Assembly: GCF_015693305.1 (NCBI RefSeq)
Contig: NZ_CP065140.1
Span: 62,001 to 126,000, forward strand
DNA length: 64,000 bases
Reading direction: 5' to 3'
Source of the DNA: Sphingobium sp. Cam5-1
GTDB lineage: Bacteria > Pseudomonadota > Alphaproteobacteria > Sphingomonadales > Sphingomonadaceae
Shown: in pieces, positions 44,629 through 53,870 of the stretch
Position numbering within the stretch: position 1 is the stretch's first letter
How the letters are laid out: the number at the start of each line of letters is the position of its first letter
Notes under the pieces: generated by a model
What the model saw: only the letters and a program-made list of their open reading frames with translations
Told to the model about the DNA's origin: nothing
Database searches by the model: none
Translations under genes and position numbers: made by a program

Positions 44629-44832
44629 GGTGGCTACGCCTATCGCTCTGCGCGCACCTCGCTCGACGGGCTGGACCGGGTGCGGGCGTATTTCAGCGAT
44701 GACGAGACCGCCCGGGAATGGCTGGTAACGCCCAACCATTACACCGGCAACGCTGCGCCGATCGAGCGGTTGCGCAAGGGACAGGTCGATGAGGGTGTGC
44801 GCGCGGCGGAAGGCGCGCTGGACTATCAGTGA
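44629..44832 (+). pseudogene. Remnant of an Xre/MbcA/ParS-type antitoxin (toxin-binding C-terminus)
   Basis: The frame reads RVRAYFSDDETAREWLVTPN and ends in EGALDYQ, resembling the C-terminal toxin-binding domain of the RES-Xre antitoxins (DUF2384). There is an in-frame stop directly before it and no start codon. The next frame opens with GTG at 44829 overlapping this stop, as a RES toxin would, but it loses any resemblance after about ten codons. The pair is therefore dead. Confidence 0.55.
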
Positions 44833-45501
44833 AGCTCGACCTCCGGAGCCTCGCAGCCATCGCGATCAGCACGAGCTGGCCCGGACCGGTGCGTACGACA
44901 TGGGGATCGATACCAACACGAAGGGCAGCCGCGCGCATCATACCGGGCAAGCCTTCGCCGAGGCAATTCATGCGCGAACGGCTGCGGGCCACATTTTTGT
45001 GGCAGAATACGTCGATTGGCTGGCGCCAGGATTTCGACGTAATGCAATTTACACAGATGGAGTTGGCTAACTGAACCGCGATGCGGCGACGAGCGTGTTC
45101 TGTGCGCTGGCGACTTCCTTCGCATTTGCAGCATTGACCGTGCAAATATACAGAGACCGGCCGTCGCAGGGCGCCGTGATTTCGTCTCCAAGCCAGCGCT
45201 TGTCCCAACCATCTGGTGGCGCTGGCAAAAGCTCCATTTTATGTCGTTTCCCACCCCGCTCTTCATTGTGATCGCGTTTGGAATATCTCTGTCGTGGGAC
45301 TGATCTGGCGAATTTGGGCGCTGAGGTCGGCCCGTGCCGACAAGCGCCGCACCTATACTAACCAACCATATACCATTTAGATTTAGGTCAGTCCTCCGGG
45401 GAGCAACGCATCCAATCCGGGGAGGCGCCTGGCAGCACAGGGGGCCGATTGTCACGCGTGACGGTCGTGCAGCGCCGCTGCCGATCGATGGGGAGGACAA
45501 A
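44833..45501. other. Gene debris between pump operon and two-gene unit
   Basis: About 670 bp with no solid gene. A 56-codon minus-strand frame at 45067-45237 (MELLPAPPDGWDKRWLGDEI...) has a protein-like composition but a weak ribosome site and may be a relic. The promoter of the unit beginning at 45502 should lie within 45260-45480. Confidence 0.4.
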
Positions 45502-47019
45502 TTGGACGCGCTGCCGCAATGGACGTCAAAGATCGACAAGCGCGGTCTCGATCCGCTTGGAATGCAGAATAGCGGCATCGTTCTTTATCAGGCGCTGCTG
45601 CCGGGCATCAGCAATATCACTCTGCGGATGCGCTACTACGGGTTTTTCTGCTGGTTGGGCGATGCCTATGCGCGCCGCGGTGTCACAACGGATTTCGAAC
45701 TCTGGCGGCAATTCGTGCGGCGCGCGGAGACGCTCTATGCACTGGTTTGCGCGGACGCAACCGGGGAAGTTGGCATTGGCGGGATCGACTGGGCCGACCA
45801 CCGGCTTCAGGTCGGCGAGGACGTGATCGACTTCGCCGAAGCGGCGTCGAACGACAAGAATGTGACGCGGTATCTCATCCAGAGCATGGGCGTGTTCGGG
45901 GCCGCTTACGTTACCCAAATGCAGGAAATGGGCCTCTTCGAAGAGGGGCCAAATGGCATCCAGCGGATCACGGCGGACGCGGGAGTGCTGCTGGCCAACG
46001 CGTTCCGCGCGTCGATCGGCCCTGAGGTGGAAGCGAGATTTGTCGCCGCGATCGACGCCGGAAAGGTCGCTCGTGACGCCCTGGCTTCCCTGCACGCAAT
46101 TATTCCCTCAGCAATCCCCGACACATCGGAAGAGAGGGCCAGCTACGAAAAGACCCTGTTCGGCAACGGCGACAATCCGATGGTCCACGACGTCAGCCGC
46201 GGTGCCACGCTTCGCCTGCTTCTCGAAGTTGCACGGGTGCACGGAGAGCGGCCCACGCCCGAGAGCGTGCGATGGGCACTGTTCGATCCGCCCGGCCGCC
46301 CTCTGGCCGCGGAACTCGAGCGGCAGCGATTGCTATGGGAGGCCTATCATTGCCAGGATCTGTTCCAGGTCGCGGCCGCGGGGCTGCTCGCATGGGCTAT
46401 CTCGATCATGTCGGAATCCGACAATGGCCAGACGCTCGCCGACATCCGCGCTGCTGTCCATGACCGCCTGCTCGATCGCGAGGAGCTAGCGTCCGCGCTT
46501 TCCTGGAATGGCTTTCGCACATCGATCGACATCGGTGCATTTGGTTGGCGGGAGGCCTGGCTCAGGCTGACCGGGCGGAGGGGATCGGCAGAGGAGAAGG
46601 CGTGGGATGCCGTCCAACTTATCGCCAGCCTCCACGAGCGGGTCGATGACCGTGAGGACCTGCGACAGATATTGAGGAGCGCGCTGCGTGCCAACGAACG
46701 CGCCCGATCGATCGTTACGGAGCTGCGATGGTTTGATCAGCAACCGGACACTCCGGTCGCAGAGCTGATCGTGGACTATGTCGTGCAGCGGATCGTCCTG
46801 CGCCATAGCTGGGTGGCGATGCAGAAATTCAGGCGTCAGCGCGACTATACCTTCCTCTTCGAGGTTCGCGACGGCCGCCTCATCTATCTGAACCATTATC
46901 AGCCGGTGGCGACGACCCCGCGCCTGGCTCCGGCCCTTCAGTTCCTCGAAGACATCCACCTGGTTGCGGGCGATGGTCTGACGGAACGTGGCCGAGCCTT
47001 GCTGGGGGCGAACCAGTGA
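45502..47019 (+). CDS. Unknown 505-residue protein, first gene of a putative two-gene defence unit
   Basis: From TTG 45502, with an excellent ribosome site (GGGGAGG, 6-nt spacing), the protein begins MDALPQWTSKIDKRGLDPLG. The frame is open further upstream (GTG 45334) but that part is low-complexity. The N-terminal 30 residues (KIDKRGLDPLGMQNSGIVLY) and the aromatic-rich stretch LRMRYYGFFCWLGDAYA look conserved-domain-like, but I do not recognise the family. The remainder is alpha-helical with no membrane helix. It overlaps the PLD gene by 4 bp, so the two products probably act as a complex. Confidence 0.75.
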   Translation: MDALPQWTSKIDKRGLDPLGMQNSGIVLYQALLPGISNITLRMRYYGFFCWLGDAYARRGVTTDFELWRQFVRRAETLYALVCADATGEVGIGGIDWADHRLQVGEDVIDFAEAASNDKNVTRYLIQSMGVFGAAYVTQMQEMGLFEEGPNGIQRITADAGVLLANAFRASIGPEVEARFVAAIDAGKVARDALASLHAIIPSAIPDTSEERASYEKTLFGNGDNPMVHDVSRGATLRLLLEVARVHGERPTPESVRWALFDPPGRPLAAELERQRLLWEAYHCQDLFQVAAAGLLAWAISIMSESDNGQTLADIRAAVHDRLLDREELASALSWNGFRTSIDIGAFGWREAWLRLTGRRGSAEEKAWDAVQLIASLHERVDDREDLRQILRSALRANERARSIVTELRWFDQQPDTPVAELIVDYVVQRIVLRHSWVAMQKFRRQRDYTFLFEVRDGRLIYLNHYQPVATTPRLAPALQFLEDIHLVAGDGLTERGRALLGANQ

Positions 47020-49334
47020 AGCTGCCGGAGCGGCTCGCACGCCGCAAGGGGCGCGGCTTCCATTCCGGGATCGCAACAACCTTTGCCGTGGAATTCGCCG
47101 CATTCGAAGAAGTGATGCTACCGCAGCTTTCGGCGGGGGGCGCCACCAATGTCGTACTCGTCGCGGACCAGCGTATGGCCGCCATGGCTTTGAGTGACGG
47201 ATCGGCTCTGCCCGAGGCGCTTGGCCGCGAATATATTCTGTTTTCTCCGCCCGTGGAGGCCGGCGTCTTCCACCCGAAGATCATAGTGCAGGTCGGCCGC
47301 GACGGCGGGCGATGCATCGTAAGTTCGGCAAACGTCACGGGCGCTGGTCTTGGCGGCAATGTGGAAGTGGCCGTCGAGGTCGAATGCGGCGTCGAGCCGA
47401 GTGCCGAGCGCGCGATCGTTCAATCGGCGTGGCGTTATGTGAGCGCGCTTGTGCCGGCCGATAGCGGAGCACCGAGAGAGGCGATCGACTGGGCGCGGGA
47501 TCGTGCACGGTGGCTGGAGGAACCAAGCATCGACGCGGCGCTTTCCGTCCTCGAGGACGGAACCGCGATGGCATTCGTTGCAGCTCCCGGTGACGGGGGT
47601 ATTGGTGCCCGCTTTGCTGATCTGGTGGGCGGGGAAGCCGTCGAGCGCCTGATTGTCGTCAGTCCATATTGGGATGAGGACCTGACAGCGCTCGGGTCCC
47701 TTGAGCAGGCGTTGCATCCGGCGCGGACCTCGCTGTTGCTGGACGTCAAACGGCATGAATTCCCGGCATCGGCGTCGATGCCAGGCCATCGTGAGATTAT
47801 CGACATCTCCCAGTGGCGCCCAAGCCGTTTCACCCACGCGAAATTGCTGATCGCGATAACCGCAGGACATGAGCATGTGCTGAGCGGAAGCGCCAACTGT
47901 ACCGTGGCGGCGCTGGGGGCAGGAGCGATCAGCGGTGTAAACAGGGAGGCGTGCATCTATCGACGCGTCCCCAGGGGCGCCGCGACGACGGCTCTCGAAC
48001 TGGACAAATGGCTCGGGGCGCAACCAGTCGAGATTGCCGATCTCCCGCCGCGTGCGGAGTCTGCACCTATCCCGCTCGACGAGATGGAGCGCGCAGCTGC
48101 CGGGTCATTCGAAGCAGATGGTGGACGCCTCTACTGGATGAAGCCCGCGGATCGTTGGACCCATGGGATCGTAGTTCTGACCGACGCGCTCGGCCAGGCG
48201 ATTGTGGAGGTTGAGGTCACGAGATTTGCCGGCGCCGAACGCCGCCAGTCGGCCTGGATCGGCGAAGACATGCTGAGCAAGGCCGCATTCGTCTTCGTGC
48301 GTATGGGGTCGCAGGAGTCGGTGCGCACGTTCATCACCCATCGCAGTGCCCTGCGCTCAAGAAGACGTGAAACGGCGAGCGGCAGCGCGGCAAAGGCCCT
48401 GTCGATATTTGACGATGGAAGCGACTTGTTTCTGTTCGCGTATCAGGCTTTCGAGGAGCTTTGCCGGGCTGAAATCGAGGATGAGGAGGCGGCCGGGCGG
48501 GCCCATCCCAATCGTCCTGCGGTGTCAGTGGAAGGGGAAACCTCGGAAATACGATTCCTGACCTATGAGGAGTTTATGGCGGCCCGGTCCACGCGGCGCG
48601 GGAAGGGTGGACGCAGTGACAGCACGCTTGCCGGCACGCATTTCAACAGCGTTCGAGCACTCCTCAACCGACTGTCGGGCGCAGTTCATACGGCGGATGA
48701 TGGCTCGGAAGATGATGGAGCCGACGACTGGATGGATCTCGGCGACGAGACCGGCGACTTGGACGAGATACCGGATCGCCAGTGCGCCGCTGAGAATGTC
48801 GAGGTGCCAGAACGACCGGCACCGGATATGGCAGCCTATGACAAGGCCGTAAAAACTTACGTCGAAAGCCTGACAAACGGCGATCACACTATCGGCCCCC
48901 GCGATGTCCTGCGGTTGCGCCTCTGGATTGTCCTGATCCTGCGCGAGGCAAGATCAGCTGCAGCGCCGAAGGGCATGCCGGCGACTATCGATGACAAGGG
49001 TTGGCCGCGCCTTATCATTCGCATCGTCTCGGCATTTTTCTGGGGAAAGAAATCCGCGCTCACCCGGTTGATTGTATCGACCGAATATGAAGAGATGCCA
49101 GTCGACTTCATGGAGTGCTGGTCTACGGTGATCTGGGCTCTCGACCGGATCGTCGCGAGCGTCCACGATCAGCCGAGGTCGCGCGATTTTCTCAAACGAG
49201 TGCCAATCCTGCGCGCCCACATCATCGGCGTATTGGGGCTAACAGCGAGCGATCTCGAGGGCGAGCAAATGGGGACACACCGAACCGGCCTCGACAAGGA
49301 GATTGGAGAGCGGTTCAGGTCGGCGATTTGTTAG
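47016..49334 (+). CDS. Phospholipase-D-like protein with two TDP1-type HxK motifs
   Basis: A 772-residue protein. Two half-sites are visible: HPK (His86, Lys88) with SAN (Asn106), and HAK (His274, Lys276) with SAN (Asn294). Both keep a His-to-Asn spacing of 20 residues. The Asp of a classical HKD box is absent, as in tyrosyl-DNA phosphodiesterase (TDP1) and some restriction nucleases. The C-terminal half (about 360-772) is acidic with no recognised domain. It is likely a nuclease or phosphodiesterase acting on DNA or RNA ends. Translational coupling with the unknown upstream gene and the island-like neighbourhood suggest anti-phage defence. Confidence 0.8.
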   Translation: MKLPERLARRKGRGFHSGIATTFAVEFAAFEEVMLPQLSAGGATNVVLVADQRMAAMALSDGSALPEALGREYILFSPPVEAGVFHPKIIVQVGRDGGRCIVSSANVTGAGLGGNVEVAVEVECGVEPSAERAIVQSAWRYVSALVPADSGAPREAIDWARDRARWLEEPSIDAALSVLEDGTAMAFVAAPGDGGIGARFADLVGGEAVERLIVVSPYWDEDLTALGSLEQALHPARTSLLLDVKRHEFPASASMPGHREIIDISQWRPSRFTHAKLLIAITAGHEHVLSGSANCTVAALGAGAISGVNREACIYRRVPRGAATTALELDKWLGAQPVEIADLPPRAESAPIPLDEMERAAAGSFEADGGRLYWMKPADRWTHGIVVLTDALGQAIVEVEVTRFAGAERRQSAWIGEDMLSKAAFVFVRMGSQESVRTFITHRSALRSRRRETASGSAAKALSIFDDGSDLFLFAYQAFEELCRAEIEDEEAAGRAHPNRPAVSVEGETSEIRFLTYEEFMAARSTRRGKGGRSDSTLAGTHFNSVRALLNRLSGAVHTADDGSEDDGADDWMDLGDETGDLDEIPDRQCAAENVEVPERPAPDMAAYDKAVKTYVESLTNGDHTIGPRDVLRLRLWIVLILREARSAAAPKGMPATIDDKGWPRLIIRIVSAFFWGKKSALTRLIVSTEYEEMPVDFMECWSTVIWALDRIVASVHDQPRSRDFLKRVPILRAHIIGVLGLTASDLEGEQMGTHRTGLDKEIGERFRSAIC

Positions 49335-49571
49335 CATCACAATCGTCTTTCGGGTATATTGTCAGTCCTCATCATCTATTTTCAGATCTGATGAAGGATT
49401 GCTTATCCGGACAGTGTGCAGCGAACACCGTCGCGGGCCGATTTGTCTCCAAAGCGGGCGTCTTTGAAACCTGAATAGAAGGTCTGTGCGACAGGCAGCT
49501 AACGGGTCGCGAACGTGCGCTGAGCGGAGCGGCAGACGATGGAAGCGGGCATTGCCGACTGTGGGTGAATC

Positions 49572-49646
49572 TCACTGTGAATGCCTGATGTTGCCCTGCT
49601 GGCTGTGCCCCCGGCGCATCTTGGCAATAGTCTCCACATTCAACAT
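49572..49646 (-). pseudogene. Possible N-terminal relic of an IS21-type transposase
   Basis: The minus-strand frame reads MLNVETIAKMRRGHSQQGNI and stops. IstA transposases of the IS21 family begin with a similar MLxVETIxxIRR. Only about 12 residues match, so this is weak. Confidence 0.3.
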
Positions 49647-49830
49647 CCCCATCTTCGCAGCCTGGAAGCCCGAGCCGCGACGCCTCAACTCTGGAATGAT
49701 GGGAGTCCTGATTTCTTTACTGGAAGCGCGGCACGAAACGTCCTGGGGGCCAGCATTGAGACTGCTCTCGATCATCGAGCGCAAGCGGCTGACTGCGATC
49801 ATGTGAGGTGCGCCGCTGCTGAGCGGCGGG

Positions 49831-50085
49831 TCAGCCGATAGTCGGATATCCATAGCCCTTTTGCCACGCCCAACGTTGGCTGCCCACCATGCCTTCGATC
49901 CAGCCCATATAATCGCCCCGGATCGAGGCCAGCCCCGTTCCCTCGACCCGATGGCTATGTGCTTTCAGGATTTCAGGTTCCGGAGGTCTTACCTGCTGTC
50001 GTTCAAGCGCCGGTCCGGTTGCAGAATCCCAGCCGGAACGGCAGACTTCCGCCGCACTGGCAGACCCGATTGGCCGGCGCTCTAT
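49831..50085 (-). pseudogene. Start-less reading frame, probable gene fragment
   Basis: An open frame of 84 codons between two stops, with protein-like composition and the ending GDYMGWIEGMVGSQRWAWQK then GYGYPTIG. The only ATGs are far inside. It looks like the C-terminal tail of a lost gene. The family is not recognised. Confidence 0.3.
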
Positions 50086-50145
50086 TTATCTCTTGTTTTC
50101 CGCACTTTCCGAGTCAGCAGAAATGCCACCTGCTTGGAAAATACC

Positions 50146-51255
50146 CTAGGCTGCAAGCAGCCTGCCCTGGGCCCATGCTCCAGCCAGCCGTCCGCCGCTC
50201 AACAGCCTCGCCAATGCCGGTGTGGTGCGGCTCAACAGTGAGCCCAATATCATGACCGCGGCAAGCACCAGCAGGGGCTGCATGAGCAGATAGACCGGGT
50301 AGAGGGGTGAACCGAGCTTGCCGAATATCGCGCCCAGCACCGGTCCGCCCAGCCAGATCAGAATGAGATGCGAACAGAAAAGGAAGAAGGCGAAAGGTTC
50401 AATGCGCAGCAACATGCCTCGCGCCGCACTGCCTGCAAGGCTCCAGGCCAATCGCCAGAAAAACATGGCTGCCGCCACGCGCACTGCCAGGTCGAGCATC
50501 GCCGCCTCGACGCCCGGCAGCGCGCGCGCCGGCAGCAGCGCAAAGGTGAGTTGTGCCGGCATCAGCAGGATGAAAGGCAAGGCCGCGACGCCGAAAGGCA
50601 GCGACGCGACACGATCTGCCAGGCCCGTGCGCCGCGCCAGGATCCCCATAACGAAGAAGAACAGGATCGACGCCCGCATCAGAACCGGCGGTCCCCAGCC
50701 AAGCAGCTGGCACAAGGCTGCGCATAGAGCGATCGCCAGAAGCACCCCCGCCGGCAGGCGAACAAAGAGAGGTGCGGCGACCATGCAGAGGAACAGGTCG
50801 CGCAGGAACGGCATCTGCACGTTGATGTCGGGATTGCGGCTGGCGATGAACAACTCCTCGAACATCCAGCCGGTCGATTGCGGCACGGGTGCGGAGAGCC
50901 CCAGCGCCCAGGCCGCCCCTGAGACGAACAGGATCGCCAGCGCATTCCACATCACCATTGGCAGCAATATTGTCCGCGCCTTGCGCCTGACATGACGCAC
51001 CCAGTCCTGGGTGCGGGAAGACCCCTCGACCAGCCATCCTGAGATCAGCCCAAGCAGTGGCACTGCGCCACGGCCGAATATCTCCATGAGCGTCCATCGC
51101 AGCCCCTCCTGCGGCGTCCCGCGCAGGCTTTCCAGATCATGACCATTAAGGCCCGTCCAGGCGTGAACATAGACGACACCGATGATGCAGATGACGCGCG
51201 CTATCGCGATCGCATCAGATCGGCGAGCCGCATCGGCGGTCAACATTGGATGCAA
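50146..51255 (-). CDS. Acyltransferase-3-family integral membrane protein
   Basis: A 369-residue protein with about ten membrane helices. The first one, with VICIIGVVYVHAWTGLNGHD, carries the conserved His of the acyltransferase 3 family, and the second region has GRGAVPLLGLISGWL, the usual RxAVPxFFxISG motif. Such enzymes acetylate or succinylate surface polysaccharides or lipids. The start is TTG 51255 or ATG 51246. No polysaccharide genes are adjacent. Confidence 0.85.
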   Translation of the reverse strand: MHPMLTADAARRSDAIAIARVICIIGVVYVHAWTGLNGHDLESLRGTPQEGLRWTLMEIFGRGAVPLLGLISGWLVEGSSRTQDWVRHVRRKARTILLPMVMWNALAILFVSGAAWALGLSAPVPQSTGWMFEELFIASRNPDINVQMPFLRDLFLCMVAAPLFVRLPAGVLLAIALCAALCQLLGWGPPVLMRASILFFFVMGILARRTGLADRVASLPFGVAALPFILLMPAQLTFALLPARALPGVEAAMLDLAVRVAAAMFFWRLAWSLAGSAARGMLLRIEPFAFFLFCSHLILIWLGGPVLGAIFGKLGSPLYPVYLLMQPLLVLAAVMILGSLLSRTTPALARLLSGGRLAGAWAQGRLLAA

Positions 51256-51470
51256 GGCAATTTCCCCATAGGCAGCAAGGAGTTGGTCGATTACCCTTCA
51301 AGCTCCAGTCCGTCCATCTGCTCCGCGCAACAGGCGTCGCGCCACACAAGGGCACCGTGCGCCCGCCTTCATCTGCGGCACTGCAGTGCTCACGTCCGGC
51401 GATCATTCAGCGGATAGACGCGTGGGCGTCCCACGGCATAAGGTGCGCCAAGCCCCTGCGGAGCATCGCC

Positions 51471-52202
51471 ATGCGCAGTATCGATTTTTCATCCTGGCAG
51501 AATCTCGTCCTCACGCTCTTCGGGCTCATTTTCGTGACGTTGATTGGCGTCGGGATCCGGATGCTGACCATGATGACGATCCAGCAGCGGCGCGAGCGCA
51601 TGAACCGCCAGATCAACGAAAGGCTGCGTACGCTGATTGCCGCGTACAAGGCTCTTGGCGGATCGTTCACCGGCACCCTCACGGTCGACCCTGCCCATCT
51701 GCGCGACCTGCGCCTTCGCGCATCGGAAGCTGACGCCGATACGCGCAGGCAGGACGAGGCAGGTTCAGCAAGCCTCGATCCGCCGGATCGTCCGCGACGC
51801 ATCCGGGACATCGTCGAGGCTGCGCTCGCTGACATCCTGTTGCTAGGGACCGAAGAACAGGTCCGCCTTGCTGGACACGCAGCGCGCGAACTGGTCGCCG
51901 GACGCCCGGTCCCTACTCATGATCTGGTGATCTCGCTGCGCAATTTCATCCGTGAAGCGCTTGATCTCGACCCTGTTCCCGCCGATCTGGCCATCCCCGC
52001 GCAAGGACCGGCGCGTCCCTCCGCGAGCGGCGGCAAGAACGGCAGAAATACGCAAGGCGGCGGACGGCAGGGCGGAGGAGGAGGAGGAGGAGGAGGAGGA
52101 GGAGGAGGAGGAATGGGCGGAATGGGCATGGGCGGCCTTGGCGCCGGCGTCGGGTTCGGCGCCGCCCACGCCGGCACGCCCGATGACAGCGGCCGGACCT
52201 GA
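51471..52202 (+). CDS. Membrane-anchored protein with a poly-glycine tail
   Basis: A 243-residue protein from ATG 51471 (GGAG 8 nt upstream). One N-terminal helix (LVLTLFGLIFVTLIGVGIRM), a charged coiled-coil-like part (about 45-70), a helical domain (about 110-170) and a C-terminal region with a run of 14 glycines followed by GMGGLGAGVGFGAAHAGTPD. The glycine run is encoded by a GGA microsatellite. I do not recognise the family. The first residues look like a signal anchor, so the body may be cytoplasmic. Confidence 0.6.
   Translation: MRSIDFSSWQNLVLTLFGLIFVTLIGVGIRMLTMMTIQQRRERMNRQINERLRTLIAAYKALGGSFTGTLTVDPAHLRDLRLRASEADADTRRQDEAGSASLDPPDRPRRIRDIVEAALADILLLGTEEQVRLAGHAARELVAGRPVPTHDLVISLRNFIREALDLDPVPADLAIPAQGPARPSASGGKNGRNTQGGGRQGGGGGGGGGGGGGGMGGMGMGGLGAGVGFGAAHAGTPDDSGRT
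52074..52112 (+). repeat. (GGA)13 microsatellite coding for poly-Gly
   Basis: Thirteen uninterrupted GGA units inside the glycine-rich gene. Slippage changes glycine number but not the frame. Confidence 0.95.
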
Positions 52203-52403
52203 TCGCGCGCCCGCCCGCGCCACTTCAATCATCTCCAGTCCGGATGCCAGAGCACCGAGACGGATCCGCCATGCGCTCGACAGCTCCTCGCCTGGGCGGG
52301 CCTGGCAGGAGGGTAGCGACTCCCGGCGCGAGGCAAACGCGTCCGGGAGCCTGACGTCGCGCGACCGGGGCCTCGTGCGGTTGGCCCCGGCCCCGCCCGG
52401 CGA

Positions 52404-52976
52404 TCAGCCCGCCGGCGTTTCCGCCGGAGCGCCCTGCCGCTTGGCACGCCATTGATCGCGCATGGCCTTGCGTGCCGCCTGCCTTTCCTCCTTGGTGACC
52501 TGCCCGTCCTTGTTGGCGTCCAGTCGGTCGAAGCGGGCGAGCGCGGCGGCCGTGAACTCGGCCTGGGTGACGGCGCCGTCCTTGTCGGCATCGGCCATGT
52601 GGCCCAACATCATGCCGCCATGGCCGCCTCGGCCCCGGCCGCCCCAGCGATGGTGCCTACCGCCTTCACCTGCATCCGCCGCGCTCGCGCCATCCTGGCG
52701 CTGGCGCCGCGCACTGAACTCCTCGCGCGAGATCTGGCCGCTTTTGTCGGTATCGAGGCGGTCGAACTGCGCGGCAAGTCTCGCCGCCCGGTCGGCCTGG
52801 TCGATCTTGCCGTCCTTGTTCACGTCCATGCGCGTGAACATAGCGACGCTGCGCGTCTCCACCTCCGTCCGCTTCGTCACCCGGTCGCCTTTGCCCTGCT
52901 CGGCATAGGCAGAGCCTGCAAAGGCCATGGCCGAGAGCGACATCCCCAGCAGAACATTGCGGGTCAGCTTTTTCAT
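52404..52976 (-). CDS. Periplasmic EF-hand protein
   Basis: A 190-residue protein from ATG 52976 (AGGAG upstream) with signal peptide MKKLTRNVLLGMSLSAMAFA. Four EF-hand loops are visible: DVNKDGKIDQAD, DTDKSGQISREE, DADKDGAVTQAE and DANKDGQVTKEE. A His/Gly/Arg-rich linker lies between the second and third. It probably senses or buffers calcium in the periplasm. Upstream at 53074-53097 is a 24-nt site almost identical to one before the RcnB-like gene at 58323. Confidence 0.9.
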   Translation of the reverse strand: MKKLTRNVLLGMSLSAMAFAGSAYAEQGKGDRVTKRTEVETRSVAMFTRMDVNKDGKIDQADRAARLAAQFDRLDTDKSGQISREEFSARRQRQDGASAADAGEGGRHHRWGGRGRGGHGGMMLGHMADADKDGAVTQAEFTAAALARFDRLDANKDGQVTKEERQAARKAMRDQWRAKRQGAPAETPAG

Positions 52977-53073
52977 CACAACAACTCCTGTCCAATTTCC
53001 AGACCGGAAACCCCGCGGCTTCCTGCGGTTGGTTCTGCAGGTGTCTTGTCGCGCCAATATCCTCTGAAGGCAG

Positions 53074-53097
53074 CTATAGTGTCGCGCTTTGTATCAG
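53074..53097 (-). promoter_or_regulatory. Candidate response-regulator site upstream of the EF-hand gene
   Basis: The minus strand reads CTGATACAAAGCGCGACA and then CTATAG, 98 nt before the start. It matches 20 of 24 bases of 58751-58774. CTATAG may serve as a -10 box. Confidence 0.55.
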
Positions 53098-53870
53098 GAT
53101 GCACGACGCGCCATGCGCAAAATCTACGACGGGGCGGTAACCGCCCGAAGATGCTGCGAAGGCCCGTTTCTCATCAGCGGGGCCGCTGTTCGATGATCGC
53201 GAGCGGGCCGCGTTGCGCTGGGCTGAAAACTCCGTCCCGCGTCGCGTAATGACTATGCCCGAAGACCACTTCCAGGCCGTTCCGGCAGTCTTCGACAGAA
53301 GGAGGTCGTTGACTGCCTATCGAAATCTGCCTGATGGACATGTTCAACCGTATGGCGAGCCGTACCCGCAATCCGCCCGAAACCGCATGACATCCGGCTC
53401 TAAGAGGCACGGCTACCGGATCTATCCGTCCACATTGCTCACGCCTGCGACGGATCGCGGCCCCATCGCCATCCGGCCATGCTGAACTTTTTTTCCCCGC
53501 AGGCCGGACGACGGCGCTTTGCCTGCACGCAGCACCGCACTATCAACCGCGGAATGCTGCCAGGAGCAACATGGACACCCAGAACGCCGGGCGCGCACCT
53601 CGTCGACACGAGCCTCGACAGGCGCGAACCGGGCCCGGTCATCAGGCTTGGGCGCTACGGTTCGTTCACCTGCTGTGCGCAGGCGCGAGTGCATGGGGAA
53701 CGCGGTTTCCAGCGGTTTCGACAAATTCGCCCCGCGCATGCCAGGCAGAGGCAGACGCTGCTTTCATATCGCGCCGGCGCCGCCCGTAAGGCATTGGATC
53801 TGACCCAGGCAGCCGCCAGAAAAATCGCCGTCCAGGCCAAGGACCATTACAAGCTTCCGGGAGAATCTCT
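53098..53870. other. Intergenic stretch without a firm gene
   Basis: About 770 bp. One 72-codon plus-strand frame (53571-53789) has a good ribosome site (AGGAGCAAC) but an Arg-rich unnatural sequence and no motif. It is not called. The 53870 end holds the ribosome site of the next gene. Confidence 0.35.

Larger units (their letters stand above)
49335..50145. other. Gene-poor stretch with decayed fragments
   Basis: About 810 bp after the PLD gene. It contains a possible IS21-type relic (49572-49646) and an 84-codon start-less frame (49831-50085). Nothing else is supported. Confidence 0.4.

Noticed and set aside
53571..53789. A 72-codon plus-strand frame with a good ribosome site before the glutamate-synthase-like gene
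   Set aside because: The product is strongly Arg/Ala-rich without a plausible fold; the ribosome-like site alone is not enough.
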